Below are positions 51,792 through 61,633 of a stretch of 64,000 bases of DNA, piece by piece. The notes under the pieces were generated by a model that saw only the letters and a program-made list of their open reading frames with translations, had not been told where the DNA came from and made no database searches. Origin of the DNA: Clostridium sp. AM22-11AC. Lineage in GTDB: Bacteria; Bacillota; Clostridia; Lachnospirales; Lachnospiraceae. The stretch lies in the NCBI RefSeq assembly GCF_003473545.1, contig NZ_QUCM01000007.1, forward strand, positions 1-64,000, given 5' to 3'. The first letter of the stretch is position 1. Each line of letters opens with the position of its first letter. The position numbers and the translations under genes were made by a program.

Positions 51792-53866
51792 TTTTTACCT
51801 CCAAACTCCAGCTTAAATGCTGCTGCACCGTCCTCGCCAGTCTCTACATAAACGGTTGTGTCATAGTAACGATTGGACTTCCTGGAATAGCAATGGGTAA
51901 GTCGTGCTTTCCCCTGATTTACCAGTTGGCTTGCCAGTTCCTCTGTCATCTGCTTTCCCAGTGTCTGAAAGAACCTGTTTTCCTTCCAGAGCGCAAATTT
52001 ACAGCCCTTATCCCTGCAAAACCATCCCTTTGCCGTTTCACAGACATCATTGCCGCAGGCCGGGCAGGAACCAATGACTTTCCGTTCCGGCTGCATCAGC
52101 ACATCAGCACCTTTTACAGCCTCGTAGGTTTTAACAAGTCCGCTGACCATGCTGCTGATTTCGCCCATAAAGGCATCGCTGTCGTACTCGCCGTGTTCTA
52201 TTTTCAGCAGTTTTTCCTCCCAGTCTGCCGTCATGGATGGGGACTGAATCTGTTCCGGCACCACCGTCACCAGCGCATTTCCCTTGTCCGTAGAACAAAG
52301 ATATTTCGTTTTCTTATCACCCCTGCGCTCGATAAAGCCTTTCTGCACCAGTTTTTCGATGATGGCAGCGCGTGTAGCCGGTGTGCCGATGCCTTTTCGC
52401 TCTACACCGGCCGGAAATTCATCCGAGCTGGCACTCTCCATCGCTGAAAGCAGAAGATCTTCGGTAAATCTCTTAGGCGGGCTGGTCTTGCCCTCTTTCA
52501 GATCGACACCGGCAAGTTCCAGTGTCATGCCTTCCGAAAGCTCCGGAAGATCACCCGCCTCCGCATTCTTCTCAGCATCTTCAACCGGCTTTCCTGCATA
52601 TCGCCTCCAGCCCATATCCGTGACTGTTTTGCCTTTCGTGCGGAAATTCTGACCGGCGCACTCCGCTTCCACTATGGTTTCTGCATAGTGGCAGGGTGTT
52701 CCGACCGCACAAATCAGCCGCACCGCCAGCAGAGTAAGAATCGCTTGTTCTCCACTGGGAAGCGAGGAAATGTCATAACCCGCCGCTGTTTTTGTAGGGA
52801 TAATGGCATGGTGATCGGTGACTTTCTTAGAATTGATGACCTGCGCTGCATTCACCGGTGCCGGTACATCCGCCTGAATCTGAAAGCTCTGCTGGATCAC
52901 AGAAACAAGTTCCGGCACCAGCGGTGCCATATCATCCGTCAGATACCGGCTGTCGGTACGGGGATATGTCACGAGTTTCTTCTCGTACAGAGCCTGTGTG
53001 TAATCCAGGGTCTGCTGGGCAGTGAATCCCAGCTGCCGATTTGCTTCTCTCTGAAGCGATGTCAGATCAAACAAGGCCGGGGGCTTCTCTGATTTTTCTT
53101 TCTGCTCTACCTTGGTAATGATGGCACTTCCTGCCTGGCAACACTCTGCCACCAGTTTTTCTGCTTCTGCTTTTTCTTTCATTCGCTCACCGCCCGCTTG
53201 AAAATCCCGAAATTTTAATTCTGCCGAGTAGAACGGCTCCGGCTTGAACGCCCGGATTGCTGCATCTCGCATAACCACCATCGCAAGCGTTGGTGTCATC
53301 ACGCGCCCCACATTCAGGGTCTGCCCATACAGACATGAAAAAAGCCGGGTGGCGTTGATTCCGACAATCCAGTCGGCTCGCTCCCGGCATAAAGCCGCCT
53401 CATATAAGGCATCATATTCTGTTCCCGGTCTGAGCTTCTGAAAGCCTTCCCGGATAGCACTGTCCTCCATTGATGAAATCCAAAGCCGTTCCACCGGCTT
53501 TTTGCAGCCGCACTGATGGTAAACCAGTCGGAAAATCAGTTCGCCCTCACGCCCTGCATCGGTTGCACAGATCAGACTCTCCACATCTTTCCGCTGCATG
53601 AGCTTTTTCAGGATTCCGAACTGCTTTTTCGTGCTGGCGGACACCTGATACTGCCAATGTTCCGGCAAAATCGGAAGATCATCATACTTCCACTTGGCAT
53701 ACTTTTCATCATAGGCTTCCGGCTGGGAAAGTTCCACCAGATGCCCCACACACCAGCTGACAAGGTAGCCATTGCCCTCCATATAACCGTCTCCGCGCTG
53801 ATTTGCCCCGATCACCTTCGAGAGACTCATGGCAACCGAGGGCTTTTCCGCTAATACAAGCTTCAT
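51788..53866 (-). CDS. topB: type IA DNA topoisomerase III
   Basis: 692 aa from ATG 53866 (MKLVLAEKPSVAMSLSKVIG), with GGAGCAG upstream; the start at 53917 is less likely. Toprim domain: GEKP-like LAEKPSVA and CATDAGREGELIFR. The catalytic Tyr is in KLVTYPRTDSRYL (about residue 310). C-terminal zinc finger SCPACGNDV ... CRDKGCKFAL (about 610-640). It resolves single-strand intermediates during transfer. Usual ICE position after the T4SS genes. Confidence 0.93.
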   Translation of the reverse strand: MKLVLAEKPSVAMSLSKVIGANQRGDGYMEGNGYLVSWCVGHLVELSQPEAYDEKYAKWKYDDLPILPEHWQYQVSASTKKQFGILKKLMQRKDVESLICATDAGREGELIFRLVYHQCGCKKPVERLWISSMEDSAIREGFQKLRPGTEYDALYEAALCRERADWIVGINATRLFSCLYGQTLNVGRVMTPTLAMVVMRDAAIRAFKPEPFYSAELKFRDFQAGGERMKEKAEAEKLVAECCQAGSAIITKVEQKEKSEKPPALFDLTSLQREANRQLGFTAQQTLDYTQALYEKKLVTYPRTDSRYLTDDMAPLVPELVSVIQQSFQIQADVPAPVNAAQVINSKKVTDHHAIIPTKTAAGYDISSLPSGEQAILTLLAVRLICAVGTPCHYAETIVEAECAGQNFRTKGKTVTDMGWRRYAGKPVEDAEKNAEAGDLPELSEGMTLELAGVDLKEGKTSPPKRFTEDLLLSAMESASSDEFPAGVERKGIGTPATRAAIIEKLVQKGFIERRGDKKTKYLCSTDKGNALVTVVPEQIQSPSMTADWEEKLLKIEHGEYDSDAFMGEISSMVSGLVKTYEAVKGADVLMQPERKVIGSCPACGNDVCETAKGWFCRDKGCKFALWKENRFFQTLGKQMTEELASQLVNQGKARLTHCYSRKSNRYYDTTVYVETGEDGAAAFKLEFGGKK

Positions 53867-53893
53867 TCGATACTGCTCCTTTCGCAAAAAAAT

Positions 53894-53930
53894 TAGCAGC
53901 CAGGCACCGAAGTACATGACTGCTATGTAA
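53894..53930 (-). repeat. transfer-operon intergenic element 1
   Basis: TAGCAG (53894-53899) pairs with CTGCTA (53920-53925), and CTATGTAA ends it. Upstream of topoisomerase III. No GC hairpin on its right here. Confidence 0.5.
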
Positions 53931-53983
53931 GGAACTGTATTCTATTTTAGGTCTACAAACTGGAAGTTGCAGGGCACAATATC

Positions 53984-54601
53984 TTATCGACCTGCCTTAG
54001 CCTGCTTATAAAGCAGAATGCCTTTGATAAGCAATAACAGGAACGTTACTGTTATCGCATACGGCTCTCTCGCCATAGCCAAAAACAAAACAGCAATGAT
54101 ACTGAGTCCTACAGAGATGAATGTAACCGCTTTTTTGCCCTTTTCAAACTTGAAATAGACCATCAGTATTTTCACGATTCCGGCAATCGTCAAGCTGATA
54201 AACAATGCCCAATAGATCCTGATTATGAAAGCATTTCCATCTACATATCCTAAGAGATTTACCGAATAGATATATCCATTGACCGGTTTGGGATACAGCG
54301 GAAGAAATATCAGCATCAGTGAAAACAAGTCAACAAACCCCAATAACAAATCGCATACGCCATTGAGATTTGATTTGTTTTCTTTTTCTGCTATGAAAAT
54401 CAATTGCTCTCCAGATAACAAATCATCAATTGATACAGAAAAATAGCTGGATATTTCCTTTAATGAATCTATGCTTGGGTATCCTCTTCCGGACTCCCAT
54501 TTTGAAATAGCGGTTCTGGAAACAAATAATGCCTCGGCTAATTCTTCCTGTGTCAAACCTCGACTCTTTCTTAATTCCTGAAGCTTTTCATGAAATTCCA
54601 A
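53984..54601 (-). CDS. XRE HTH membrane regulator
   Basis: 205 aa from TTG 54601 (MEFHEKLQELRKSRG), chosen because GGGAGGTG lies 7 bp upstream. N-terminal XRE HTH (LTQEELAEALFVSRTAISKW; SGRGYPSIDSLKEIS). From about residue 85 there are four or five transmembrane segments. It may sense the envelope, in the way of membrane-bound XRE regulators of bacitracin or lipid-II stress. Starts 23 bp after the PAP2 gene. Confidence 0.8.
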   Translation of the reverse strand: MEFHEKLQELRKSRGLTQEELAEALFVSRTAISKWESGRGYPSIDSLKEISSYFSVSIDDLLSGEQLIFIAEKENKSNLNGVCDLLLGFVDLFSLMLIFLPLYPKPVNGYIYSVNLLGYVDGNAFIIRIYWALFISLTIAGIVKILMVYFKFEKGKKAVTFISVGLSIIAVLFLAMAREPYAITVTFLLLLIKGILLYKQAKAGR

Positions 54602-54624
54602 AACCTGCACCTCCCATACCAATT

Positions 54625-55284
54625 CTATTTTTCTTTTAATGCCAGCATAACTGCCGCTTTATAAAGCTTAAACAATCCGGCACTTAGCAGTACACCGCCT
54701 ACGATATCCGTAAACCAATGTACTCCGGAAATCAATCTCCCAGTCACCATGAATACCGAAAAAGCGATTGCCGCAATCGTTATGATTCGTTTTACCCCAA
54801 TGCCAGAAAGTCTACGCTGGATTTGCTCGATCAAGACAGGCATTACACTTAATACCAACAAGGTAGTTGAGGACGGATAAGAAGCCTCCATAATTCCTTC
54901 GATTAAAATCGGTCTGTAATTGATTGGGATCATTTCAAAAATCGCATATGCCAAGAACACGATGACAAAATACACACCCAAAATCATGATATCTGCATCC
55001 ACCCTGAAAAGGCTTCTTCTTTTGATCAACTGTACAAGTCCAATCCCTGCGAAAATAAGGCATATTACGACAGGCACCAGCCCCATCCAATCGGTAATCG
55101 TATAAATTGCCATGTTTACCCCTGTGAAATGGTGAAACCAGCAATTGAATGTTGCAAATCCAATACTTGTTCCGTTTTGACCAAGCGGCTGCACATCCAC
55201 AGACTGAATCAAAGCTGTCCATACTGCAAACATTGCAAGGAATATGCTTCCAATCAGCAAATTCTTCTTTTCGCTCTTTTTCAT
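54625..55284 (-). CDS. PAP2-family membrane phosphatase
   Basis: 219 aa from ATG 55284 (MKKSEKKNLLIGSIFL). Five to six transmembrane segments. PAP2 motifs: YRP (motif 1 end, INYRPILIEG), YPSSTT (PSGH variant), and GRLISGVHWFTDIVGG (SR-x5-H-x3-D). Typically dephosphorylates undecaprenyl pyrophosphate or other lipid phosphates; BcrC-like bacitracin tolerance is possible. Cargo pair with the XRE gene, inserted between topoisomerase III and DUF4366 genes. Confidence 0.8.
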   Translation of the reverse strand: MKKSEKKNLLIGSIFLAMFAVWTALIQSVDVQPLGQNGTSIGFATFNCWFHHFTGVNMAIYTITDWMGLVPVVICLIFAGIGLVQLIKRRSLFRVDADIMILGVYFVIVFLAYAIFEMIPINYRPILIEGIMEASYPSSTTLLVLSVMPVLIEQIQRRLSGIGVKRIITIAAIAFSVFMVTGRLISGVHWFTDIVGGVLLSAGLFKLYKAAVMLALKEK

Positions 55285-55374
55285 AATTCTACATCCTTTC
55301 TGTTTTGGCTTGTCTTTCCGACAACTCCACCTTATCAAAAAGTGTAAAACTATGAAAGAAACGCTCTTTCACAT

Positions 55375-55397
55375 GCATGATACGATTCGTATCATGC
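55375..55397. promoter_or_regulatory. perfect 11-bp palindromic operator
   Basis: GCATGATACGA and TCGTATCATGC, separated by 1 bp, about 90 bp upstream of the PAP2 start. It is probably the operator of the XRE/PAP2 cargo. The rest of the gap 55285-55540 is AT-rich and non-coding. Confidence 0.7.
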
Positions 55398-55502
55398 CCG
55401 CAAATGCTTGTTTTTTCGATGTTTTTAGATTTTCTTTCCCTCTAAATTTCGATTTGTATCACTGTTCTCTCTCTATTTTATCAGATATCACCTACAGTTT
55501 CC

Positions 55503-55576
55503 ATAGCTTCATTGCTCAAAACACTCCATTCACAAACCATTTAGCTATGTAAAAGGGACGGCTTCTCAGCCGCCCC
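55503..55576 (-). repeat. transfer-operon intergenic element 2
   Basis: ATAGCT (55503-55508) with AGCTAT (55543-55548), then GTAA and GC hairpin GGGACGGC/GCCGCCCC (55555-55576). Downstream of the DUF4366 gene. Confidence 0.6.
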
Positions 55577-55596
55577 TCAGGTCAACACAGTCTTAA

Positions 55597-56760
55597 TTAG
55601 ACAGGTTCATCATCCGATTCCGCTTCGTAATCCTCGTTTACATCCACTTCTTCGTCCTCGTCACCGTCATCCTCCGGCAGCTGGAGCGCGTCTTCATCCT
55701 CATCGTGATAATCCGCATCAGGGTCCGGTTGATTTTTCTTGGATGCAGGCTTTACGCCCTTCATCTTGATATAGAGATAACCGCCGACACCGGCTGCACC
55801 AATCACAAACAGAAGCAGCATAATCATCGGAAGCGGAGACGCTTTCTTCTGCTCGCTCTCTGTTTTCTGCTCTTCCGGTGCAGGCTCCGTCTCCTGCGGC
55901 TTTTCGGTTTCCGCAGGTTCCGTGACTTCCGGCTCCTTCTCCTGATACTTGGCGGCTTCCTCTTCATCCATCAGTGCAAGCAGATCGGCCTCATCCACCA
56001 TGTTCAGGAAATGCACATTCTGGTTGCCGTCTTTATCGCGGTCGATAATCAGATAGAAGGTGTTGCCCGCCTTTGTCACCAGCGTAATGAACTGCTGGCT
56101 GGATTTATCTTCTTCCTCACCGATATCATCCACCAGCGTCATATTTCCTTCCGGAGTCAAAGCTGTACTGGATTCCGTCTCATCCTCGGATGACATTCCG
56201 CCCTGCATCAGATCCAGAAACAGCTTCAGAGCATCTTCACTGAACATGCTGCTGTCATTTGCGGAATCCGTGACATTCAGGTACTTTCCATGTGCATATC
56301 CGGTTTTGCCGTTGAAATTCACCTTATACCAGTCACCGTATTTTTCGACAATCTCCACCGTATCGCCTGAATGCAGATATCCGATAATCTCCTGATCCAT
56401 GCCGGGACCGGAACGAAAATGCAGGCTGGTGATACCCGGCACCACTGTACCCATCTGCTTTCGAGACTTTTCGCTGCCGATGTTGTATTCCTTGCCGCCC
56501 ACCGTAACGATCAGGTTCCCATCCGCATCCGTAGAAACCTCATAGCCATCCGGCAGCACCTGCATATCCGGGTCGATTTCGATGCTGTCGGTATTGTCCG
56601 TTTTCCCTGCATTTGCGCTTCCTGCTGCATCCGCTTCCTGCGCAGCGGTACTGACAGATGTGTTCTTCTGCACATCATCGCCCGTATAGGCAAACGCAGT
56701 AGTCGCAAAGGTTCCTGCCACCATCACGCTGGCAAGCAGCATTGCCATCATCTTTTTCAT
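55597..56760 (-). CDS. DUF4366 surface protein with SH3 domain
   Basis: 387 aa. Signal peptide (MMAMLLASVMVAGTFATTAF), SH3-like domain at about residues 105-165 (LHFRSGPGMDQEII), DUF4366 at about 210-290 (ITLVTKAGNTFYLIIDRD), then a Glu/Pro/Lys linker, one transmembrane segment (about 325-345) and an acidic tail. Extracellular part of the conjugation machine, exposed on the donor surface. Follows the DUF4315 gene by overlap. Confidence 0.85.
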   Translation of the reverse strand: MKKMMAMLLASVMVAGTFATTAFAYTGDDVQKNTSVSTAAQEADAAGSANAGKTDNTDSIEIDPDMQVLPDGYEVSTDADGNLIVTVGGKEYNIGSEKSRKQMGTVVPGITSLHFRSGPGMDQEIIGYLHSGDTVEIVEKYGDWYKVNFNGKTGYAHGKYLNVTDSANDSSMFSEDALKLFLDLMQGGMSSEDETESSTALTPEGNMTLVDDIGEEEDKSSQQFITLVTKAGNTFYLIIDRDKDGNQNVHFLNMVDEADLLALMDEEEAAKYQEKEPEVTEPAETEKPQETEPAPEEQKTESEQKKASPLPMIMLLLFVIGAAGVGGYLYIKMKGVKPASKKNQPDPDADYHDEDEDALQLPEDDGDEDEEVDVNEDYEAESDDEPV

Positions 56761-57008
56761 TCCATATCCTCCGTTTCTTTCTCGTCCAGTTTCATGTTTT
56801 CCGGGTTGGGAACCGCAGCCTGCGCCATCTGAATGATGACTGCCAGCTGTTCCGGGGTCAGGCTCTGGGCATGTACCATTTCACAGATTTCGCTGTTTTC
56901 CTGTTCGTGGTACTTTCTGTCCCATTCCTTTCTGCGCTCCTCCCACTCATCGCGTTTTCTGCGGGCTTTCTCCCGCTCCGCAGCAATCTTTTCCAGTTTC
57001 AAGCTCAT
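56757..57008 (-). CDS. DUF4315 conjugation protein
   Basis: 83 aa. Charged coiled-coil start (EKIAAEREKARRKRDEWEER), then EICEMVHAQSLTPEQLAVII and an acidic end. Typical DUF4315 protein found between NlpC/P60 and DUF4366 genes in CTn-type ICEs. Function unknown. Confidence 0.85.
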   Translation of the reverse strand: MSLKLEKIAAEREKARRKRDEWEERRKEWDRKYHEQENSEICEMVHAQSLTPEQLAVIIQMAQAAVPNPENMKLDEKETEDME

Positions 57009-57043
57009 ATCGTTTCCTTTCCGGACGAATAAACGCCCTGTTT

Positions 57044-58813
57044 TTATCGAATTCTTCCCATACAGTAGTAATGCTGCCGCCAGTAGTTCGTCTCAATGGA
57101 AGCATAGGAAATTGGGTTGCCGCAGTGAATCATCATCCCGTTGCCGACATAAATGCCCACATGGGATGCGCCACTGGTGTTGTAGGTTTTCTGGAAGAAG
57201 ATCAGGTCTCCGGGCTTTGCCTCACTCTTCGGGATAATGTCGCATTTTCCCATCAGACCGTTGGCCGTCTGCCTGCCTACATTCCAGCCATTGCCGCAGT
57301 GGTTGATGACCCAGCTTACAAAACCGGAGCAGTCAAAACTGGTACTCGGCGAGCTGCCGCCCCAAACATAGGGATAACCGAGATATTTCTCTGCTTCGGT
57401 AATCATCTTCCGGAATTTTTCATCCGTCAGAGCTTCGCCCGGAATGTCGTAATCCTGATATTCTCCGCTGGAACCCGCGCCATCCGGCGTTGCAAAGGCG
57501 ATGCCTGCAAACAGGTCATCCCGATTGCCACGGCAATCCAATGTGACTTCGTAGCGTTGCAGCTGGTCATCTGTAAGGCCGGAATTTCTGGCAACATAGT
57601 CCACGCCCCGATTGAGCAGCGTCACATTGAGGATTTTATACTCATACTGTACCGTTACCTGATAGGTGTAGGTGTGTCCGGTTCCGGTGATCGGATTGTA
57701 ACTATAACCCACACGGGTTTCTTTCCTTGTCCGGATTTCCACCTTTTCCACCAGCTTCAACTCATACTGCGCTTCAAAAATACTCTGGAGCCGAGCCTGC
57801 ACCTGGCTTCTCGTATAGTTTTCAAATTCTACGGTCAGCAGAGATGCAAGCTCATAGGGATTGTGACCGATTTCCGCCAGATTGTAGCGATACTCGTCAT
57901 AGCCCGGATGGTCGGTTTCAATACGGTCGATTTGTTTGCGAAGTTTATCTTCCAGCTTGGTATAATCCGTCTCCACGCCTTTCAAATCTTCATCTTCCGC
58001 TGTGTAGGAAGTTCCCAGCACTACATTGCCGCCGCCATTGATCAAGACGGAGCAGGACGATACCGACCCGGCAATCACCAAAACAAGCAGTCCCACGGCT
58101 GCAATGCCGATGATGATATGCGAGTGGCTCTGCACAAACTGAAATGCCTTTTCCGTCATGCTGGCAGTACCCTGCGCAGCTTTGGCTGTGCCAGCTACTG
58201 TGTTCTCCGCAGCAGCCGCACCTGCCTTCGCAGCGGCATACTCTTTTTTGATAGCCTGCTTCTGCCTCCATCGGGAAAAGAGATTGGAACCAGCCTGCGG
58301 ATCAGACTTCATGCGTTCCGCAAAGATGGAATCCACGGCATCTTTATCTGCCTTTTTCTCCAACCGCTCCAGCTTTTTGTACTGCCGCAGCTTTCGACCA
58401 TATTGGAACCGGTAACCAGCACGGGCTGCACCTTCCGCTGAGCCTTCGGTAAAATGCGCTGCCTCCACACCAGAATTATTATCCTGGTCGGCATTGCGCA
58501 CGCTCTGATGTGCCTTGGCTGAAAGTGCATCTGCCGCAAGATTTCCCGGCTTCTTTGGCTTTCCGCCTTTTTTCCCGGAAGCTGCTGCATTCTTTTTCGC
58601 TTTTACTTCCTGCTCTGATTTCAGTTTCTTACTGCCCATCTTAGCAAGATCGGCCTCGTGACGAATCTGCCTTCGGTGTTCCGCTTTTTTCTTGCTGCTG
58701 TCTCCCGTACTGCTATCGGCGGTTTTGTTTCTGGAATTGCGAAGGGTGTTCTTCGCACCCTCGCGCTCCTGCCGCAGCTTGTCTCCGAGATTCGGATTTT
58801 TCTTGCCCGCCAT
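57044..58813 (-). CDS. membrane-anchored NlpC/P60 peptidoglycan hydrolase of the T4SS
   Basis: 589 aa from ATG 58813, with AAAGGAGG upstream. Long basic cytoplasmic part, transmembrane helix at about residues 235-258 (IIIGIAAVGLLVLVIAGSV), an extracellular linker domain (VTVQYEYKILNVTLL) and NlpC/P60 at about 465-589 with Cys in TSFDCSGFVSW and His in GASHVGIY, IHCGN. It should open the wall for the transfer channel (VirB1-like role). Confidence 0.92.
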   Translation of the reverse strand: MAGKKNPNLGDKLRQEREGAKNTLRNSRNKTADSSTGDSSKKKAEHRRQIRHEADLAKMGSKKLKSEQEVKAKKNAAASGKKGGKPKKPGNLAADALSAKAHQSVRNADQDNNSGVEAAHFTEGSAEGAARAGYRFQYGRKLRQYKKLERLEKKADKDAVDSIFAERMKSDPQAGSNLFSRWRQKQAIKKEYAAAKAGAAAAENTVAGTAKAAQGTASMTEKAFQFVQSHSHIIIGIAAVGLLVLVIAGSVSSCSVLINGGGNVVLGTSYTAEDEDLKGVETDYTKLEDKLRKQIDRIETDHPGYDEYRYNLAEIGHNPYELASLLTVEFENYTRSQVQARLQSIFEAQYELKLVEKVEIRTRKETRVGYSYNPITGTGHTYTYQVTVQYEYKILNVTLLNRGVDYVARNSGLTDDQLQRYEVTLDCRGNRDDLFAGIAFATPDGAGSSGEYQDYDIPGEALTDEKFRKMITEAEKYLGYPYVWGGSSPSTSFDCSGFVSWVINHCGNGWNVGRQTANGLMGKCDIIPKSEAKPGDLIFFQKTYNTSGASHVGIYVGNGMMIHCGNPISYASIETNYWRQHYYCMGRIR

Positions 58814-58816
58814 CAC

Positions 58817-61261
58817 TTATGCCTCCTTTGCTTCCTGCACTTCGGTTAATTTGGTCGTCATGATCCGGTACAGTTCCAAATCGGTCGGGAAACGATCAAC
58901 GAACGGCAAAATCACATTTCCGTAGAACAGCAATCCTTCGCCTTCACCGGAGTGGGTCACATAGGACAGCTGGTGCGGACTGATATTCAGCTGATCCGCC
59001 AGAATCTGACGGTCACCGGCTGCCTGATTCAGCATATAAATGAAGTCGCTGTTCTCAAAAATGTTTGTCACTTCGCGGGAAGAAAGCAGATCTTTTACGT
59101 TCTGGGTAATGCCGGTTGGAATACCGCCCCATTTACGGAATCGCTTCCAGATTTCCACGCTGTAAGCCGCTGTCTGCTCTTCTTTCAAAAGCAGATGGAA
59201 CTCGTCCATATAGTAGCGGGTGGCTTTACCTGCGTTGCGGTTGGCGGTCACACGCCCCCAGACCTGATCCTGCACCACCAGCATCCCGATCTTTTTCAGC
59301 TGCTTGCCCAGTTCCTTGATGTCATAGCAGACCAGCCGGTTATTGATATCTACGTTGGTGCGGTGGTTAAACAGGTTCAGAGAACCGGTTACATAGATTT
59401 CCAGTGCTGTTGCCACATGGTGTGCTTCCTTTTCATCCTGCCTGAGCAGTGCCTCATACAAGTCCTGCAACACCGGCATGTTCTCCGGCACCGGATTCTC
59501 AAAATAGGTCTGGTAAATCTGATGAACGCAACGATCGATAACCGTCTTTTCTACCGGCTGCAAGCCTTCTTTGCCGCCCACGATCAGCTCGCACAGGGAC
59601 AAGATGAAATCTGCTTTCAGGGCAATCGGATTATCTTCTTCCGAATAATTCGCGTTGATGTCCATCGGATTGATATACTGCGTGCTGGAAGGGCTGATCT
59701 TAATGACCTGCCCCTCAAATTTCTGCACCAGTGCCGTGTACTCGGCTTCCGGATCGCACACAATTACATCGTCATCCGTCACCAAAAACGCATTGGCGAT
59801 TTCTCGCTTGGCAGAGAAGGATTTACCGGAACCGGGAGTACCCAGAATCAGCCCGTTGGGGTTTTTGAGCTTTTTCCGGTCAACCATAATCAGGTTGTTG
59901 GACAAAGCATTCAGCCCATAGTACAGAGCCTCTTTCCCGGTCTGAAACAGCTCCTGGGTGGTAAACGGCACGAAAATTGCCGTGCTGCTGGTAGTCATGC
60001 TGCGCTGAATCTCAATCAGGTTCTGTGCCAGCGGCAGGCAGCTCATCAGCCCCTGCTCCTGCTGAAAATCCAGACGGCGCAGGTTGCAGTTGTACTTCTG
60101 CGCGATACTGGAAGCTTGAAACACATTGGTTTCCAGCTCCTGCTCCGTCTCGCCGGTGTTCATCACCAGAAAGGTCAGCAGGAACATACGCTCATTCTGG
60201 CTCTGCAATTCCTTCAGCAGTGCCTTTGCGTCCTTGCCGTAAGTTGCCAAATCTGACGGAATGATGTCCATATCGTATCCGGAACGGACAGCTTTCTTCT
60301 GTTCCTCAATCTTGGAACGATCCAGCTCCGTAATGGTGTGCTTAATGGACTTGATTGCTTTGTTCTGGTCTACCGACTGAATGTGCATGGTCACAATCTG
60401 GCTGGATTCCATATCCAGAAAATCTTTCAGCAGCTGGTCCGACAGGTCGGAAGCCGTGATCTGGAGATAGGACATGGAGCCATACATCCCGCCCATCTGA
60501 AAAATGCGGTTCTTCGGAAAGGCAAACCCGGTCGGTGCAATAAAGTCCTTTACCGACAGTCCGCTCTCCGGCAACCACTTCCAATCGAAATTGAATCGGT
60601 CATGGTCACCCATGTGGAACATATCGTGCATCAGATGAAGCCGTTCCTTGCCGTTCAGCAATTTTGCCCGGACACCCAAGCGTTTGAAGTTGTTCATCAG
60701 GTCGATCTCGATGTGGATAAGCCTCGGCTTTGCCTGTTTCATGGATTCCGCCTCAATGCCAAACGTCAGATACTTCGTCTTGGTCAGGCCGTTGTTACCT
60801 TGGGCAAGCTGGCGGCGCAGCATGGTGCTGTACTCCGTGCGCACCGGATTGAAATGATCCTTCTGGTACGGGATGCGCACCATCTTCTCAAAATTCGAGG
60901 CATCCGTAGCCATATTCATAAAAGAAAGCTCAAAGCGGATGCTGGAATCAAAGAAGTTCAGGAAGCTGCACCATTCCTCAAAGATAGCCGTCTGATCTTC
61001 CTGCTGCGCCAGCTGGTAATTGATGTCCTGAAACTGAATGGTTTTGGTGTAGTAATTGTCCGTCACACGGCAAATACCGTCCGGGAACATCCGCTGAAAA
61101 GGAATGCTCTCCTGTGCCGAATGCGGAACCGTGCGGTCACCCCTTGCACGATCAATCACCGTCTGCACCTGTTTTTGCTCTGCGGCTGACAGATGAGACG
61201 GCATTCGGATGTCATCCTGCTTTTTATTCTTCGCTGTCAGCTTTTCGAGAATTTTGAACAA
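58817..61261 (-). CDS. VirB4-like conjugation ATPase
   Basis: 814 aa. Powers assembly and DNA transfer of the T4SS. Walker A is ILGTPGSGKSFSAK at about residues 474-484, Walker B in YYMDEFHLLLKEEQTA at about 668, and a conserved GIPTGITQNVKDLL near 705. N-terminal part is the VirB4 accessory domain. Start overlaps the PrgI gene by 38 bp. Confidence 0.93.
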   Translation of the reverse strand: MFKILEKLTAKNKKQDDIRMPSHLSAAEQKQVQTVIDRARGDRTVPHSAQESIPFQRMFPDGICRVTDNYYTKTIQFQDINYQLAQQEDQTAIFEEWCSFLNFFDSSIRFELSFMNMATDASNFEKMVRIPYQKDHFNPVRTEYSTMLRRQLAQGNNGLTKTKYLTFGIEAESMKQAKPRLIHIEIDLMNNFKRLGVRAKLLNGKERLHLMHDMFHMGDHDRFNFDWKWLPESGLSVKDFIAPTGFAFPKNRIFQMGGMYGSMSYLQITASDLSDQLLKDFLDMESSQIVTMHIQSVDQNKAIKSIKHTITELDRSKIEEQKKAVRSGYDMDIIPSDLATYGKDAKALLKELQSQNERMFLLTFLVMNTGETEQELETNVFQASSIAQKYNCNLRRLDFQQEQGLMSCLPLAQNLIEIQRSMTTSSTAIFVPFTTQELFQTGKEALYYGLNALSNNLIMVDRKKLKNPNGLILGTPGSGKSFSAKREIANAFLVTDDDVIVCDPEAEYTALVQKFEGQVIKISPSSTQYINPMDINANYSEEDNPIALKADFILSLCELIVGGKEGLQPVEKTVIDRCVHQIYQTYFENPVPENMPVLQDLYEALLRQDEKEAHHVATALEIYVTGSLNLFNHRTNVDINNRLVCYDIKELGKQLKKIGMLVVQDQVWGRVTANRNAGKATRYYMDEFHLLLKEEQTAAYSVEIWKRFRKWGGIPTGITQNVKDLLSSREVTNIFENSDFIYMLNQAAGDRQILADQLNISPHQLSYVTHSGEGEGLLFYGNVILPFVDRFPTDLELYRIMTTKLTEVQEAKEA

Positions 61262-61616
61262 TGCGATTTACCTCCATTTCCACGTCTGCCTGCTGAACCA
61301 GCAGTGCATAGTAATTTTTCGTTTTGTAAGGCCGCGTTTTCGGCCTCTTGAACTTCGCCTCATAGAAATGCTTTGCCACCACTTCCAGCGGCTGACCGTC
61401 TTTCTCGTACATGGCAAGAAAGAAGAGCGGCAGCATCACTGCCATCATGCCAAGTGCAGCAAGGCTCAGATTTCCGCTGGATTTGAGCAAAAAGAAAACC
61501 GGAACGCCAATCAGCGCACCGGCTCCGAAGCAGAGAATCTGCCGTTTGGTCAGGTTCATAAAGACCTTGGTCTTGACCTTTGAAAGGTCTCGCGGCACAG
61601 AAATATAAGATGCCAT
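61224..61616 (-). CDS. PrgI-family membrane protein
   Basis: 130 aa. YISVPRDLSKVKTKVFMNLTKRQ is the PrgI start; two transmembrane segments (about residues 27-48 and 52-72), then a cytosolic tail. T4SS component equivalent to VirB3. Overlaps virB4. Confidence 0.9.
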   Translation of the reverse strand: MASYISVPRDLSKVKTKVFMNLTKRQILCFGAGALIGVPVFFLLKSSGNLSLAALGMMAVMLPLFFLAMYEKDGQPLEVVAKHFYEAKFKRPKTRPYKTKNYYALLVQQADVEMEVNRIVQNSRKADSEE

Positions 61617-61633
61617 GAATCATTCCTCCTCTC

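Noticed and set aside
57071..58441. Long plus-strand frame (456 codons)
   Set aside because: Exactly antisense to the NlpC/P60 gene; no domain, no RBS. The same applies to 42428-43474, 44348-45643, 58952-60256 and 60338-61189, all shadows of transfer genes.
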